Notes: generated by a model not told the origin, from the letters alone. DNA of 37,423 nt from Oscillospiraceae bacterium (GCA_017439555.1 JAFSIZ010000049.1:1-37423); one strand, 5' to 3'; positions 15,329 to 22,808 are shown, counted from the stretch's first letter. Translations and numbers: made by a program.

Positions 15329-15691
15329 ATGCAATTTTTTCTTGATGTCCTTGCAGGTGCTGTGACGGGGATAATAACGGGCTTCGGGATAGGCGGAGGA
15401 ACTCTTCTCATATTATATCTGACATCGTTCCGCGGCGTGTCACAGCTTGAGGCACAAGGGATAAATCTTCTCTATTTTATGCCGACGGCTGCTTCCGCGC
15501 TTGTATCTCATATAAAAAACAGGCGTGTTGTGTGGCGCGCCGTCATCTTTGCGGCGTGTGCAGGCTCTGCGACAACGGCAATAGCCGCCTTTTTTGCCGC
15601 AGGGCTGAATACAGAGCTTTTGCGCCGCCTGTTCGGAGGTTTTTTGCTCGCTGTCGGGATAAGTGAGCTGTTTTGGAAAAAGGATAATTAA
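15329..15691 (+). CDS. Half-size TauE/SafE (DUF81) membrane transporter subunit, second of two
   Basis: A 120-residue protein with about four membrane helices, similar in plan to the preceding gene but clearly diverged. It opens with GIITGFGIGGGTLLILYLT, equivalent to the glycine motif of the first half, and continues with QGINLLYFMPTAASALVSHIKNRRV. GAAGGAG lies upstream of the ATG. A terminator follows, so the unit is the Big_2-like gene plus this pair. Together the halves add up to one normal TauE/SafE transporter. The two glycine motifs differ from each other, so this is not a recent duplication. Confidence 0.85.
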   Translation: MQFFLDVLAGAVTGIITGFGIGGGTLLILYLTSFRGVSQLEAQGINLLYFMPTAASALVSHIKNRRVVWRAVIFAACAGSATTAIAAFFAAGLNTELLRRLFGGFLLAVGISELFWKKDN

Positions 15692-15692
15692 A

Positions 15693-15723
15693 AAAAGCAT
15701 TCCGCCTGTTGCGGAATGCTTTT
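15693..15723. terminator. Bidirectional terminator between the TauE/SafE unit and the LysR gene
   Basis: AAAAGCATTCCGC (15693-15705) pairs perfectly with GCGGAATGCTTTT (15711-15723), loop CTGTT. Confidence 0.9.
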
Positions 15724-15730
15724 GTCAAAA

Positions 15731-16603
15731 TTAAAGATGGGAATGCTTTGCGTAATCTATGAATTTCATAACATCGCTTGACATATGCCTTTCCTTGCTC
15801 CATATAAGAATAACCTTTGAGGTTATGGGCTCGCTTAAAGGAATGCTGACTATGTTGGGGATGTTTTCGGCAATGTCGCGGAACATAAAGCCGCAGGCAA
15901 AGCCTGATGAAATGAATTCCTTTATCATATAGAGCTGTGATGAAAGGTGGACGATATTCGGCTCGATGCCTGCCGCCGCGAATGCAGAGGTTATGACATC
16001 ATATTGGATAAAGCCCTTGTCGAATAGGATAAGAGGCTCGCCGCGGAGCGAGCGTATGTCTATTGTCTTTTCGGTTGCAAGCCTGTGACCCTCGGGCACG
16101 CAGAAAACCGTTTCAACCTCACCGAGGTCGAGCGATGAAAAGCGCGCGTGGTCAACTACGTTTGTCGGGATTATTGCGAGATCTATAGAATCATCCTTGA
16201 GCGATGCAAGAAGGCTGTTTCCGCCAAACTCATGGGTTGAAATCTTGATGTCGGGGTGAAGGGCGAGAAAACCGCGATAGAGCTTCGGCAGCTGTGATAT
16301 ACCCGTCATCGGGGGGATACCTATGCGTATGGAGTTGTTTTCAGGGCCTCTGTCAGTCATGATTTTCGTGATGCGCTCGGCGTGTTGAAGAAGCTCCTGA
16401 GCGTGGCGCAGAAGCGTCTCACCCTCGCGTGTGAGGGTAAAGCCCTTTTTGAGGCGCTTGAAGAGGATGACACCGAATTCGGCCTCGAGCTCTTTTATGG
16501 CATTGGATATCGAGGGCTGGGATATATGCAGCTCCTCCGATGCACGTGTTATGTTGTTGTATTTGCACGCTGTGCAGAAATATTGCAGCTGTAAAAGCTT
16601 CAT
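15731..16603 (-). CDS. LysR-family transcriptional regulator
   Basis: A 290-residue DNA-binding regulator. The N-terminal winged helix-turn-helix (about 1-60) shows ITRASEELHISQPSISNAIKELEAEFG and LFKRLKKGFTLTREGE. The C-terminal part is a periplasmic-binding-like effector domain. The frame can be read from TTG 16615, but that codon touches the GGAGG, so ATG 16603 is the better start. It is divergent from the CofE-like gene across a 166-base spacer containing an inverted repeat. By the usual LysR pattern it probably controls that gene and itself. The effector is unknown. Confidence 0.92.
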   Translation of the reverse strand: MKLLQLQYFCTACKYNNITRASEELHISQPSISNAIKELEAEFGVILFKRLKKGFTLTREGETLLRHAQELLQHAERITKIMTDRGPENNSIRIGIPPMTGISQLPKLYRGFLALHPDIKISTHEFGGNSLLASLKDDSIDLAIIPTNVVDHARFSSLDLGEVETVFCVPEGHRLATEKTIDIRSLRGEPLILFDKGFIQYDVITSAFAAAGIEPNIVHLSSQLYMIKEFISSGFACGFMFRDIAENIPNIVSIPLSEPITSKVILIWSKERHMSSDVMKFIDYAKHSHL

Positions 16604-16675
16604 AAAAAGACACAACCTCCTTTTTTCTATTATATAGCTTAAAACAAAAAGGCAAAAAAATCAAGAACAAATCTC

Positions 16676-16702
16676 AATTATATGATGTATATACGAATAA
16701 TT
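16676..16702. promoter_or_regulatory. Candidate LysR operator in the divergent spacer
   Basis: AATTAT (16676-16681) and ATAATT (16697-16702) form an inverted repeat with 15 bases between, ending five bases before the -35 of the CofE-like gene. Position and dyad form suit a LysR activation site. The AT-rich composition raises the chance of coincidence. Confidence 0.4.
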
Positions 16703-16707
16703 TATAC

Positions 16708-16736
16708 TTGTAAGCAGTGTTTGTTTGTGCTATAAT
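16708..16736 (+). promoter_or_regulatory. Promoter of the CofE-like gene
   Basis: TTGTAA (16708-16713), 17-base spacer, TATAAT (16731-16736) preceded by TGC (extended -10). Confidence 0.75.
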
Positions 16737-16769
16737 AATAAAATGATAAAATATAAAGGAGTCCTGAAT

Positions 16770-17468
16770 ATGTCAGAGCTTTGCGCAAATGAAGGCAAAA
16801 GCACAGTTATAACCGTAGACGGCAAGGATTATATGCGCCTTCCGATAAAAACTCATGTAGTTACAGAGAACGATAAAATTGCAGATGTTGCAGAAAAATA
16901 TGCGAAAGAGCATATGCAGGAGGGAGACATTCTTTTCATTTCAGAAAAGTGTGTTGCCTGCTCGCAGAAGCGCGCGGTTCCGCTCACGGAAATTCATCCG
17001 CGTCCGCTTGCAAAGTTCCTTTGCAAGTTTGTCTATAAATCCCCCTATGGAATCGGGCTCGGCATCCCCGAAACGATGGAGATGGCGCTCCGCGAATGCG
17101 GCACACCGAGACTTCTCTTTGCGGCATTTATTTCCGCAATAGGCAAGCTTCTTGGAAAGCGTGGCTGGTTCTATAAGGTAGCCGGCTACCGTGCAGAATC
17201 CATCGACGGGCCCACGCCGTATACGCTTCCACCGTATAACAAGTGTGTTGTTCTCGGGCCTGAAAACCCCGATAAGGTTGCGGCTGAGATTGCTGCAAAA
17301 ATCGGTTTCCGCGTTGCGATTGTCGATGTAAACGATCTCACGGGAAAGATTCTCGGCGCATCGGATGAAACGCTCGACCGTGAGCTTCTTCCGAGAATCC
17401 TCCGCGATAATCCTCTCGGTCAGAGCGCACAGCAGACACCGATGGGAATCATCCGCGAGGCAAAATAA
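16770..17468 (+). CDS. Coenzyme F420-0:glutamate ligase-like protein (CofE family)
   Basis: A 232-residue cytoplasmic protein resembling PF01996 (F420_ligase). Recognisable parts are LPIKTHVVTENDKIADV, GDILFISEKCVACSQ and a C-terminal region with VVLGPENPDKVAAEIA and FRVAIVDVNDL. In methanogens and actinobacteria CofE adds glutamate to F420, but no other F420 gene is present here, and most gut Clostridia are not known to make F420. A related amide-forming ligase reaction on another substrate is therefore more likely. Start ATG at 16770 after AAAGGAG; the longer frame from 16725 would begin upstream of the -10 box and is rejected. Single gene with its own promoter and terminator. Confidence 0.75.
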   Translation: MSELCANEGKSTVITVDGKDYMRLPIKTHVVTENDKIADVAEKYAKEHMQEGDILFISEKCVACSQKRAVPLTEIHPRPLAKFLCKFVYKSPYGIGLGIPETMEMALRECGTPRLLFAAFISAIGKLLGKRGWFYKVAGYRAESIDGPTPYTLPPYNKCVVLGPENPDKVAAEIAAKIGFRVAIVDVNDLTGKILGASDETLDRELLPRILRDNPLGQSAQQTPMGIIREAK

Positions 17469-17473
17469 AAAAC

Positions 17474-17511
17474 AACTCTCCTGCTCTGTGTTCCGGGGCA
17501 GGAGAGTTTTA
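17474..17511 (+). terminator. Terminator after the CofE-like gene
   Basis: AACTCTCCTGC (17474-17484) pairs with GCAGGAGAGTT (17498-17508), followed by TTT. Confidence 0.88.
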
Positions 17512-17559
17512 TGTCTGCGCGAAAAAAGCTGTTTTGTCCATAAAAATATATATTATGAA

Positions 17560-17588
17560 TTGACCTTTGCGTTCGGGCGTGGTAATAT
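17560..17588 (+). promoter_or_regulatory. Promoter of the tandem deacetylase-like pair
   Basis: TTGACC (17560-17565), 17-base spacer, TAATAT (17583-17588), 28 bases before the first start codon. Confidence 0.75.
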
Positions 17589-17615
17589 AAAATAAATTGA
17601 AAAGGAGTTGGATTT

Positions 17616-18545
17616 ATGGCTAAAAAAGCATATTTCTTTATTGATGATGTTATCTGGACCTTGCGCGATATCACGAGGCAGCGCCCGAAGTCTCTTTTTG
17701 ACAATCCGTTTCTGAAGCTTTTAAAAACCGCACATGAGAGATACGGACTGAAGGTGCAGCTCAATCTTTTCTGGAGAACAGACTATTATTACGGAAACGA
17801 TGAGTTCACTCTTGCAGAGGTTACCGATGCATATAAGGCAGAGTGGGAAGCGGCGTCGGATTGGCTGAAGCTTTCTTTCCACGCAAAGCAGGAGTTTCCC
17901 GATTATCCCCACATCAATGCTACATATGAAGATGTAAAGACTATTTTTGAAAACATCCGCCGTGAGGTTATACGTTTTGCAGGAGAAAAGAGCTTCACCT
18001 ATGGTGTAACTCCCCACTGGGGGCCTATGAGCCTTGCAGGTGTGCAGGCGCTTTATGACTGCGGTGTAAGGATTATCTGGTGCTCCGACGGTGAGAAGTA
18101 TGAGTATAACGGCGATCCGAACTCACTTCCTTACGGTCACGCGATGCGCCTTCTCAACAACCGTCAGCCTGAGACGGGGCTCTACTCACGCGGAAGCCGT
18201 AATGTTGCAATAAACAACTCTCTTGCAGGTCACAACCACGTTACTACAGAGCAGAGGGAATGGATGAAGGGGACATTCAGATACGTTATCGATGAAAAGA
18301 CAGGTATGGGCTTCAAAGAAGTCTGCACAATCAGCCCTCTCGATACAATTCCCTATGAAGAAATTGAAAACGATATGCGGCCTCATCTTGATAATGAATA
18401 CTTCTGTATAGCAACACACGAGCAGTATTTCTATCCGGACTATCTTGCATATCAGCCGGAATATTCCGATAAGATATTCAGAATGAGCGAGATATTCAAG
18501 GAAAACGGATATGAATTTTTCTATCTTGAAGAAATTGTAAAGTAA
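17616..18545 (+). CDS. Polysaccharide-deacetylase-like protein, tandem copy 1
   Basis: A 309-residue protein with no signal peptide or membrane helix, hence cytoplasmic. I do not recognise a named family, but the plan suggests the glycoside hydrolase/deacetylase (NodB-like) barrel. An early acidic pair follows a strand (FFIDDV, Asp10-Asp11), His89 and Glu93 lie in SFHAKQEFPDYP, His134 in GVTPHWGP, and His268-Glu269 in THEQYFYPDY. All of these are conserved in the neighbouring copy and could bind a metal. Sugar deacetylation is inference only. It has its own promoter and AAAGGAG. The second copy starts 14 bases after its stop, so both are on one transcript. Confidence 0.55.
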   Translation: MAKKAYFFIDDVIWTLRDITRQRPKSLFDNPFLKLLKTAHERYGLKVQLNLFWRTDYYYGNDEFTLAEVTDAYKAEWEAASDWLKLSFHAKQEFPDYPHINATYEDVKTIFENIRREVIRFAGEKSFTYGVTPHWGPMSLAGVQALYDCGVRIIWCSDGEKYEYNGDPNSLPYGHAMRLLNNRQPETGLYSRGSRNVAINNSLAGHNHVTTEQREWMKGTFRYVIDEKTGMGFKEVCTISPLDTIPYEEIENDMRPHLDNEYFCIATHEQYFYPDYLAYQPEYSDKIFRMSEIFKENGYEFFYLEEIVK

Positions 18546-18559
18546 AGGAGCGTTTTGAA

Positions 18560-19489
18560 ATGGCAAAGAAAGTGTATTTTTTTATTGACGATGTAATCTG
18601 GACCTTGCGCGACCTCACAAGAGAAAAGCCGAAGTCTCTTTTTGACAACCCGTTCCTCGGTATGCTCAAGACGGCGCACGACCGCTATGGCCTCAAGACT
18701 CAGCTCAACCTCTTCTGGAGAACAGACTATTTCTATGGCAACGATGAGTTCACTCTCGCTGATGTTACAGACGCATACAAGGCGGAATGGGAAGAAGCGT
18801 CTGATTGGCTCAAGCTTGCATTCCACGCAAAACAGGAATTTCCCGATTATCCCCATGTAAATGTAAAATATGAGGATATGAAGGCGATTTTTGAGAACAT
18901 CAAAAAAGAGGTTATCCGCTTCGCCGGAGAGAAGAGCTTTACATATGGCGTAACACCTCACTGGGGTCCTGTCAGCTATGATGGCGTCCGTGCTCTTTAT
19001 GATTGCGGAGTCCGCATTCTGTGGTGCACCTGCGGAGACAAATATGAATACAACGGCGACCCGAACTCACTTCCCTATGGCCACGCGATGCGCCTTCTCA
19101 ACAACCGCCAGCCTGATGCAGGCGTATATTCGCGCGGAAGCCGTGATGTTGCAATAAACAACTCCATCGCTTGCTACAACCACCTCACGACTGAGCAGAC
19201 AGAATGGATGCGCGGAAGCTTCAGATATGTTGTTGATGAAAAGACAGGTATGGGCTTCAAACAATTCGGTTCAATAAGCGCGCTCAATCTTATCCCATAT
19301 GATGAAATCGCCGACGAGCTTGCTCCGTGTCTTGAGGATGAATACCTCTGCATCGGAAATCACGAGCAATATTTCTATCCGGACTATCTTGCATATCAGC
19401 CGGACTATGCCGAGAAGATCTACAAAATGGCAGAAATAGTCCACGAGAACGGATATGAAAACTTCTTCATTGACGAGCTTGTAAAATAA
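18560..19489 (+). CDS. Polysaccharide-deacetylase-like protein, tandem copy 2
   Basis: Also 309 residues, aligning with the preceding gene without a single gap. A hand count gives about 71 differences, so roughly 77% identity. Differences are concentrated in the last third (residues 233-309), while the first third is nearly invariant. All candidate metal ligands (Asp10, Asp11, His89, Glu93, His134, His268, Glu269) are kept. Among changed positions are Asp to Cys at 158, His to Tyr at 206 and His to Cys at 257, which could alter substrate choice. AAAGGAG precedes the ATG. A strong terminator follows. The gap-free alignment with a retained site points to an older duplication held by selection. 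Confidence 0.55.
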   Translation: MAKKVYFFIDDVIWTLRDLTREKPKSLFDNPFLGMLKTAHDRYGLKTQLNLFWRTDYFYGNDEFTLADVTDAYKAEWEEASDWLKLAFHAKQEFPDYPHVNVKYEDMKAIFENIKKEVIRFAGEKSFTYGVTPHWGPVSYDGVRALYDCGVRILWCTCGDKYEYNGDPNSLPYGHAMRLLNNRQPDAGVYSRGSRDVAINNSIACYNHLTTEQTEWMRGSFRYVVDEKTGMGFKQFGSISALNLIPYDEIADELAPCLEDEYLCIGNHEQYFYPDYLAYQPDYAEKIYKMAEIVHENGYENFFIDELVK

Positions 19490-19494
19490 TCAAC

Positions 19495-19534
19495 AAAACG
19501 GGCTGTAAAAACTTGAGTTTTTACAGCTCGTTTT
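19495..19534 (+). terminator. Terminator after the deacetylase-like pair
   Basis: AAAACGGGCTGTAAAAACT (19495-19513) pairs with AGTTTTTACAGCTCGTTTT (19516-19534) with a G-T pair and a 2-base loop. Confidence 0.88.
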
Positions 19535-19545
19535 ATGCAGAACGA

Positions 19546-19588
19546 AAAGCACAAACGGACCGGCTTTTGACCGATCCGCTTGTGCTTT
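19546..19588. terminator. Second hairpin, possible additional terminator
   Basis: AAAGCACAA and TTGTGCTTT arms with inner CGGACCGG/CCGATCCG, loop CTTTTGA. It lies just after the first terminator and ahead of the frameshifted LysR gene. It may be a second terminator reading either way. Confidence 0.55.
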
Positions 19589-19651
19589 GTATATATAGGG
19601 GGATTAGAAGGTGACTGATTTATTGTTTTACAACATCGATTTCCTGATTTA

Positions 19652-19660
19652 TGTTATAAT
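19652..19660 (+). promoter_or_regulatory. Extended -10 element upstream of the frameshifted LysR gene
   Basis: TGTTATAAT (TATAAT at 19655-19660 with TGT before it). No convincing -35 is at the right distance. A second TATAAT at 19684-19689 with TTTACC 17 bases upstream is an alternative. Confidence 0.4.
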
Positions 19661-19708
19661 TTTACCATTGATTTTCTGTTTTGTATAATATATAATTATT
19701 ATATTAGC

Positions 19709-19725
19709 CATAACTTTTAGTTATG
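19709..19725. promoter_or_regulatory. Palindromic candidate operator before the frameshifted LysR gene
   Basis: CATAACT (19709-19715) and AGTTATG (19719-19725) around TTT. A perfect 7-bp dyad just upstream of the AGGAGG and downstream of both candidate -10 boxes, placed where it could serve autoregulation. Confidence 0.45.
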
Positions 19726-19753
19726 ACGTTTTTCGCAGGAGGTTTCAGCGGAT

Positions 19754-20687
19754 ATGAACACAACTCAATTGAAATATGCACTTGAAATACAGAAAACAGG
19801 GTCTATAACGGCTGCGGCTCAGAACCTGTATCTCAGCCAGCCGAATCTTAGCAAGGCGATAAAGGAGCTTGAGGCTGAGATAAATATGAAAATCTTTCAG
19901 AGAAGCTCAAAGGGCGTTGTTCCGACGCGTGAGGGAAAAACTTTTCTTGAAAACGCAGCTGTTATATATGAGCAGATGATGAACTTTGATGCTATGTATA
20001 CTGCAAAGCGCGGCGACGACGTCAACCTGACGCTGTGTATACCGCGTGCGATATATAAGCATGGCGTTTACAGACTTTTTGAACACGATAACAGACCGCC
20101 GCAGAATAAATATAAGCATCAGAGAGCGAAGCGCACGCGATTCGATAGATTATGTCGCGTCAGGCGAGGCAAACCTCGGAATAATCAGATATCAGGATGT
20201 GCACGAGGACTATATCCTCTCATCTCTCAAGGAAAGAGGGCTCGAGATGCTGAGACTTCTGGAGTTTGAGCCGTTACTTGTTATGTCGAGAAACCATCCT
20301 CTTGCGCAGAAGGAAGAGATAACGGCAGAGGACCTCTCGGACTATATAGAGCTGATTCACGGCGACACGGACGACGAATATTCGGCACACCGCCATATAG
20401 AGCGCGGTTTGCTTGCGCAGACGCCGAACAAGCGCATATATCTCTATGAGCGCGGTAGTCAGGGCGATATTCTTGCAAATGTCAAGGGAACATATATGTG
20501 GGTGTCCAATATGCCTGAAACCGTTCTCCGCGCAGGAAACCTTATGATGAGAAGCTGCCCGTCGCGAAAGGTCATAAACCGTGACATACTCATCTACAGG
20601 CGCGGCCATATTTTCAGCAACGATGAAAAGACATTTCTTGAATGTATCAGAAAACGCATAGAGACTCTCGAACGCAAAGAGGGATAA
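19754..20687 (+). pseudogene. LysR-family regulator interrupted by a frameshift
   Basis: The first frame encodes a normal LysR winged helix-turn-helix: GSITAAAQNLYLSQPNLSKAIKEL, then FQRSSKGVVPTREG. Around 20051 the similarity moves to another frame. The first frame runs to ...LTLCIPRA and becomes nonsense ending at 20269. The second continues Y-ISMAFTDFLNTIT...DSIDYVASGEANLGIIRYQ and on to a full effector domain ending at 20687. A net +1 base (or -2) near GCGATATATAAGC explains it. Joined, the protein would be about 310 residues, normal for the family. Upstream AGGAGG, a palindrome and promoter-like boxes remain. It is either a recent pseudogene, an assembly error or, less likely, a programmed shift. 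Confidence 0.85.
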
Positions 20688-20690
20688 ATA

Positions 20691-20728
20691 AATGAGCTGT
20701 AAAACTCCGGTTTTACAGCTCATTTTTA
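20691..20728. terminator. Bidirectional terminator between the LysR pseudogene and the AraC gene
   Basis: AATGAGCTGTAAAAC (20691-20705) pairs with GTTTTACAGCTCATT (20710-20724), loop TCCG, followed by TTT. It overlaps the last codons of the convergent AraC gene. Confidence 0.9.
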
Positions 20729-21565
20729 TTGATGTGTGTGCAGCTTGCGGTATTGCATAACCGTCGTGCCGAATTTCTTTTTAAAGCGCTTCATGAAATG
20801 TGAGGTGTCTGAAAAGCCTGCGCAGGCGCAGAGCTCTTTGACGGACATATTCCCTTCCCTGAGAATTTCAGCCGCATAATTCAAGCGTATGTCGATGAGA
20901 TAGGTAACCGGGCTTATGCCGATGACCTCCTTGAACACCCTCGACATCTGGCCGTGGCTGAGATAGAGCATCTCGGCCGCGTGGGCAACGGAGAAATCGG
21001 GGTTTTTGAAATTGATGTCAATAATCTGCTTTGCGTTTTCCGCAAGCTCCTTGTGGCGCACTGTCGAGACATCGGTTCCGCTCTTTGAGAACTCGGCTGC
21101 GAGAATCTGCATAAGCGCGGAAAGCGCGTTGAAATAGACCTCTGCAGTTGCGGATTTTGCCTCGAGAAGAGAATCGAATATCCATTCCACACGCTGCGGA
21201 AACTTTGCGGCACGGGCGTATTCGCCGTCACCGAAGCCGAGGATTTCTCTTATTTCGTTTGCATAGTCAGCATTGAAGGCAATCCAATAATATTCCCAGG
21301 CATCGTTTTCGTCAAAATGGATATTCCAGGGCTCATTCGGCGTGATGAAGAACATATCACCGTGTTTGACCGCGTGGCTTTTTCCGCGTATTAAAACGCT
21401 GCCGTTGCCGTTGCGGATGAAATAGAGTGCGTTCCATTGATTGACGCAGAAAAAATCACTTGTTGTGTTGTTTGTGTGGTTATTATAACCGATGCTGCAG
21501 ATTTTAAGGAACTTATAATCATTTTCGCGGAAAGCAAGCGACTTTCTTTCCTTCGGAGCGGACAT
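20726..21565 (-). CDS. AraC-family transcriptional regulator
   Basis: A 279-residue regulator. The N-terminal 140 residues form a cupin-like ligand pocket (NALYFIRNGNGSVLIRGKSH, HGDMFFITPNEPW). The C-terminal ~100 residues carry the two AraC helix-turn-helix motifs, with DFSVAHAAEMLYLSHGQMSRVFKEV and VKELCACAGFSDTSHFMKRFKKKFG. Sugar-responsive AraC proteins of gut Clostridia have this layout, but no sugar genes lie next to it, so its target is unknown. The ATG at 21565 is eight bases after GGGAGG and is preferred over a GTG nine bases upstream. A TTGCTT-N17-TATGCT promoter lies at 21620-21592. Confidence 0.93.
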   Translation of the reverse strand: MSAPKERKSLAFRENDYKFLKICSIGYNNHTNNTTSDFFCVNQWNALYFIRNGNGSVLIRGKSHAVKHGDMFFITPNEPWNIHFDENDAWEYYWIAFNADYANEIREILGFGDGEYARAAKFPQRVEWIFDSLLEAKSATAEVYFNALSALMQILAAEFSKSGTDVSTVRHKELAENAKQIIDINFKNPDFSVAHAAEMLYLSHGQMSRVFKEVIGISPVTYLIDIRLNYAAEILREGNMSVKELCACAGFSDTSHFMKRFKKKFGTTVMQYRKLHTHQ

Positions 21566-21591
21566 ATACCCCACCTCCCATTGTCCTTTTC

Positions 21592-21620
21592 AGCATATCA
21601 CTTATTGTCTAAAAAAGCAA
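21592..21620 (-). promoter_or_regulatory. Promoter of the AraC-family gene
   Basis: On the minus strand TTGCTT (21620-21615), 17-base spacer, TATGCT (21597-21592). Confidence 0.65.
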
Positions 21621-21673
21621 GAGAGAATCAAAAAAACACATATAAAAGCGCGCTTTCAAAAGATGGCAAAAAG

Positions 21674-21706
21674 TTGGCGTGCCAAAAAATAAATCTGTGG
21701 TATAAT
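21674..21706 (+). promoter_or_regulatory. Orphan extended -10 promoter with an adjacent palindrome
   Basis: TATAAT at 21701-21706 preceded by TGG is an extended -10. TTGGC-GT-GCCAA (21674-21685) is a perfect 12-base palindrome where the -35 region would be. No plus-strand gene follows, so this may be the surviving promoter of a lost gene, or drive an antisense transcript into the membrane-protein gene. Confidence 0.4.
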
Positions 21707-21766
21707 CGCTTTAATGCTGCATTGAGCGCGCAAATGCGGAACAGTACTTGCGAATTGTAACAGACC

Positions 21767-22528
21767 CTAAATATAAGTTTCTGTGGCGTTCTTAATGCAG
21801 ACATATGACGAAATGAGCGGTAATGAAAAGATGAAGAACAGGGCAACTATTGGCATATATCTTGCATATGAAAGCTGCTTTTCACTTGGCCATTCAGAAA
21901 ATATACTGAATTCCGAAAGAAAGTATTGCTCTGTAAAATAAGGCACGGAAAAAAACAAAGCTATATTCAGCAAAAATGTTTCAACAAAAAGCGCCTTTTG
22001 CCTAAGAAAAAGAAAGAAAAGCGATGTTTTCAAGGTTTTTTCTAAAGTTGATTCAGTGATGATAAATGCTGTTCTGAACAACGTAATTTGGAAAAAGCTA
22101 AAAAGCAATATGGGAAAAAAGATTTTGAAGAGAGAAGCATGTTCCGGATATTTCCGGAGGAGAAAAACGAAAACAGAAAAAAGAACACCATGTACCAATG
22201 CCCATTGAAGTGAATTCATCGAAATTCTGTTCCAGGCAAGTTTTTTTTGCGAGGATGTTTTTCTGCGATGTACAGACGCGATAAACGGAGCATACAGAAG
22301 GTTTGAGGAAATAAATGCTCCGGCAGATATAAGCACTGCACAGATGTGTAATGGAGCATTATTATGCAACAGCACAAAGTGAAGATACGGAAACAACATC
22401 ATAAACACAGAAAACAACAGTGCGGTTGCTGCGTTTTTTCCATACAGCTTAATTGCTTCATATAAAATCCATGGTTCGTTTTGCGGAAGACGGGAATCTA
22501 TCATTTTTCGAAAAACAGATCTCAACAT
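21767..22528 (-). CDS. Unrecognised multi-helix membrane protein (AT rich)
   Basis: A 253-residue integral membrane protein with about six hydrophobic helices, mostly Phe/Leu-rich, with short charged loops (HRRKTSSQKK, SEWPSEKQ). I do not recognise the family. In plan it resembles the DUF624/YesL type of small membrane proteins, but no motif supports that. Codon use is more AT rich than the surrounding metabolic genes, as in the next membrane gene at 22954. The ATG at 22528 follows GGAGGAAAGG; a longer frame from 22567 would begin upstream of this site. A consensus promoter lies immediately upstream. Foreign origin is possible. Confidence 0.6.
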   Translation of the reverse strand: MLRSVFRKMIDSRLPQNEPWILYEAIKLYGKNAATALLFSVFMMLFPYLHFVLLHNNAPLHICAVLISAGAFISSNLLYAPFIASVHRRKTSSQKKLAWNRISMNSLQWALVHGVLFSVFVFLLRKYPEHASLFKIFFPILLFSFFQITLFRTAFIITESTLEKTLKTSLFFLFLRQKALFVETFLLNIALFFSVPYFTEQYFLSEFSIFSEWPSEKQLSYARYMPIVALFFIFSLPLISSYVCIKNATETYI

Positions 22529-22556
22529 AAGTCCTTTCCTCCTGACTGTTGGATTC

Positions 22557-22585
22557 ATTATAATCATTCACGAAGTTATTGTCAA
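22557..22585 (-). promoter_or_regulatory. Consensus promoter of the membrane protein gene
   Basis: On the minus strand TTGACA (22585-22580), 17-base spacer, TATAAT (22562-22557). It is a perfect consensus pair and lies directly against the ankyrin remnant. Confidence 0.82.
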
Positions 22586-22598
22586 TCGTGTGTGATGA

Positions 22599-22808
22599 AA
22601 AAGTCAGCGGTTATTTGTATATCTGTGTTGCCGCGATTTTGACAAATACTCATATGAGACATTTGAGCTTATGCTGCAAAATGGAGCAGACCCGTATGCA
22701 AAGGATGAGAATGGAGAATGTGCCATTGATTACCTGAAGGAAAGCTCCGCTCCCGAATGGGCGGAGACAGTTGCGGAAATGGCAAAGGAATATGGGTTTG
22801 AAGGATAA
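22599..22808 (+). pseudogene. 3' remnant of an ankyrin-repeat protein gene
   Basis: The plus strand is open for 69 codons after a TGA at 22596, and has no start codon or ribosome binding site. It reads ...DKYSYETFELMLQNGADPYA, then KDENGECAIDYLKE, ending with AEMAKEYGFEG and a TAA. The ELMLQNGADPYAKDENGE pattern is typical of an ankyrin repeat, followed by the terminal helix of such a protein. The 5' part is missing, replaced by the promoter of the minus-strand gene. This is a decayed gene fragment, the remnant of an earlier gene replaced by other DNA. The remaining stretch up to 22932 holds no gene I can support. Confidence 0.7.

Noticed and set aside
19546-19588. Hairpin read as a small regulatory RNA
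   Set aside because: It has no promoter of its own and lies directly after a terminator, so a second terminator arm is the simpler explanation.
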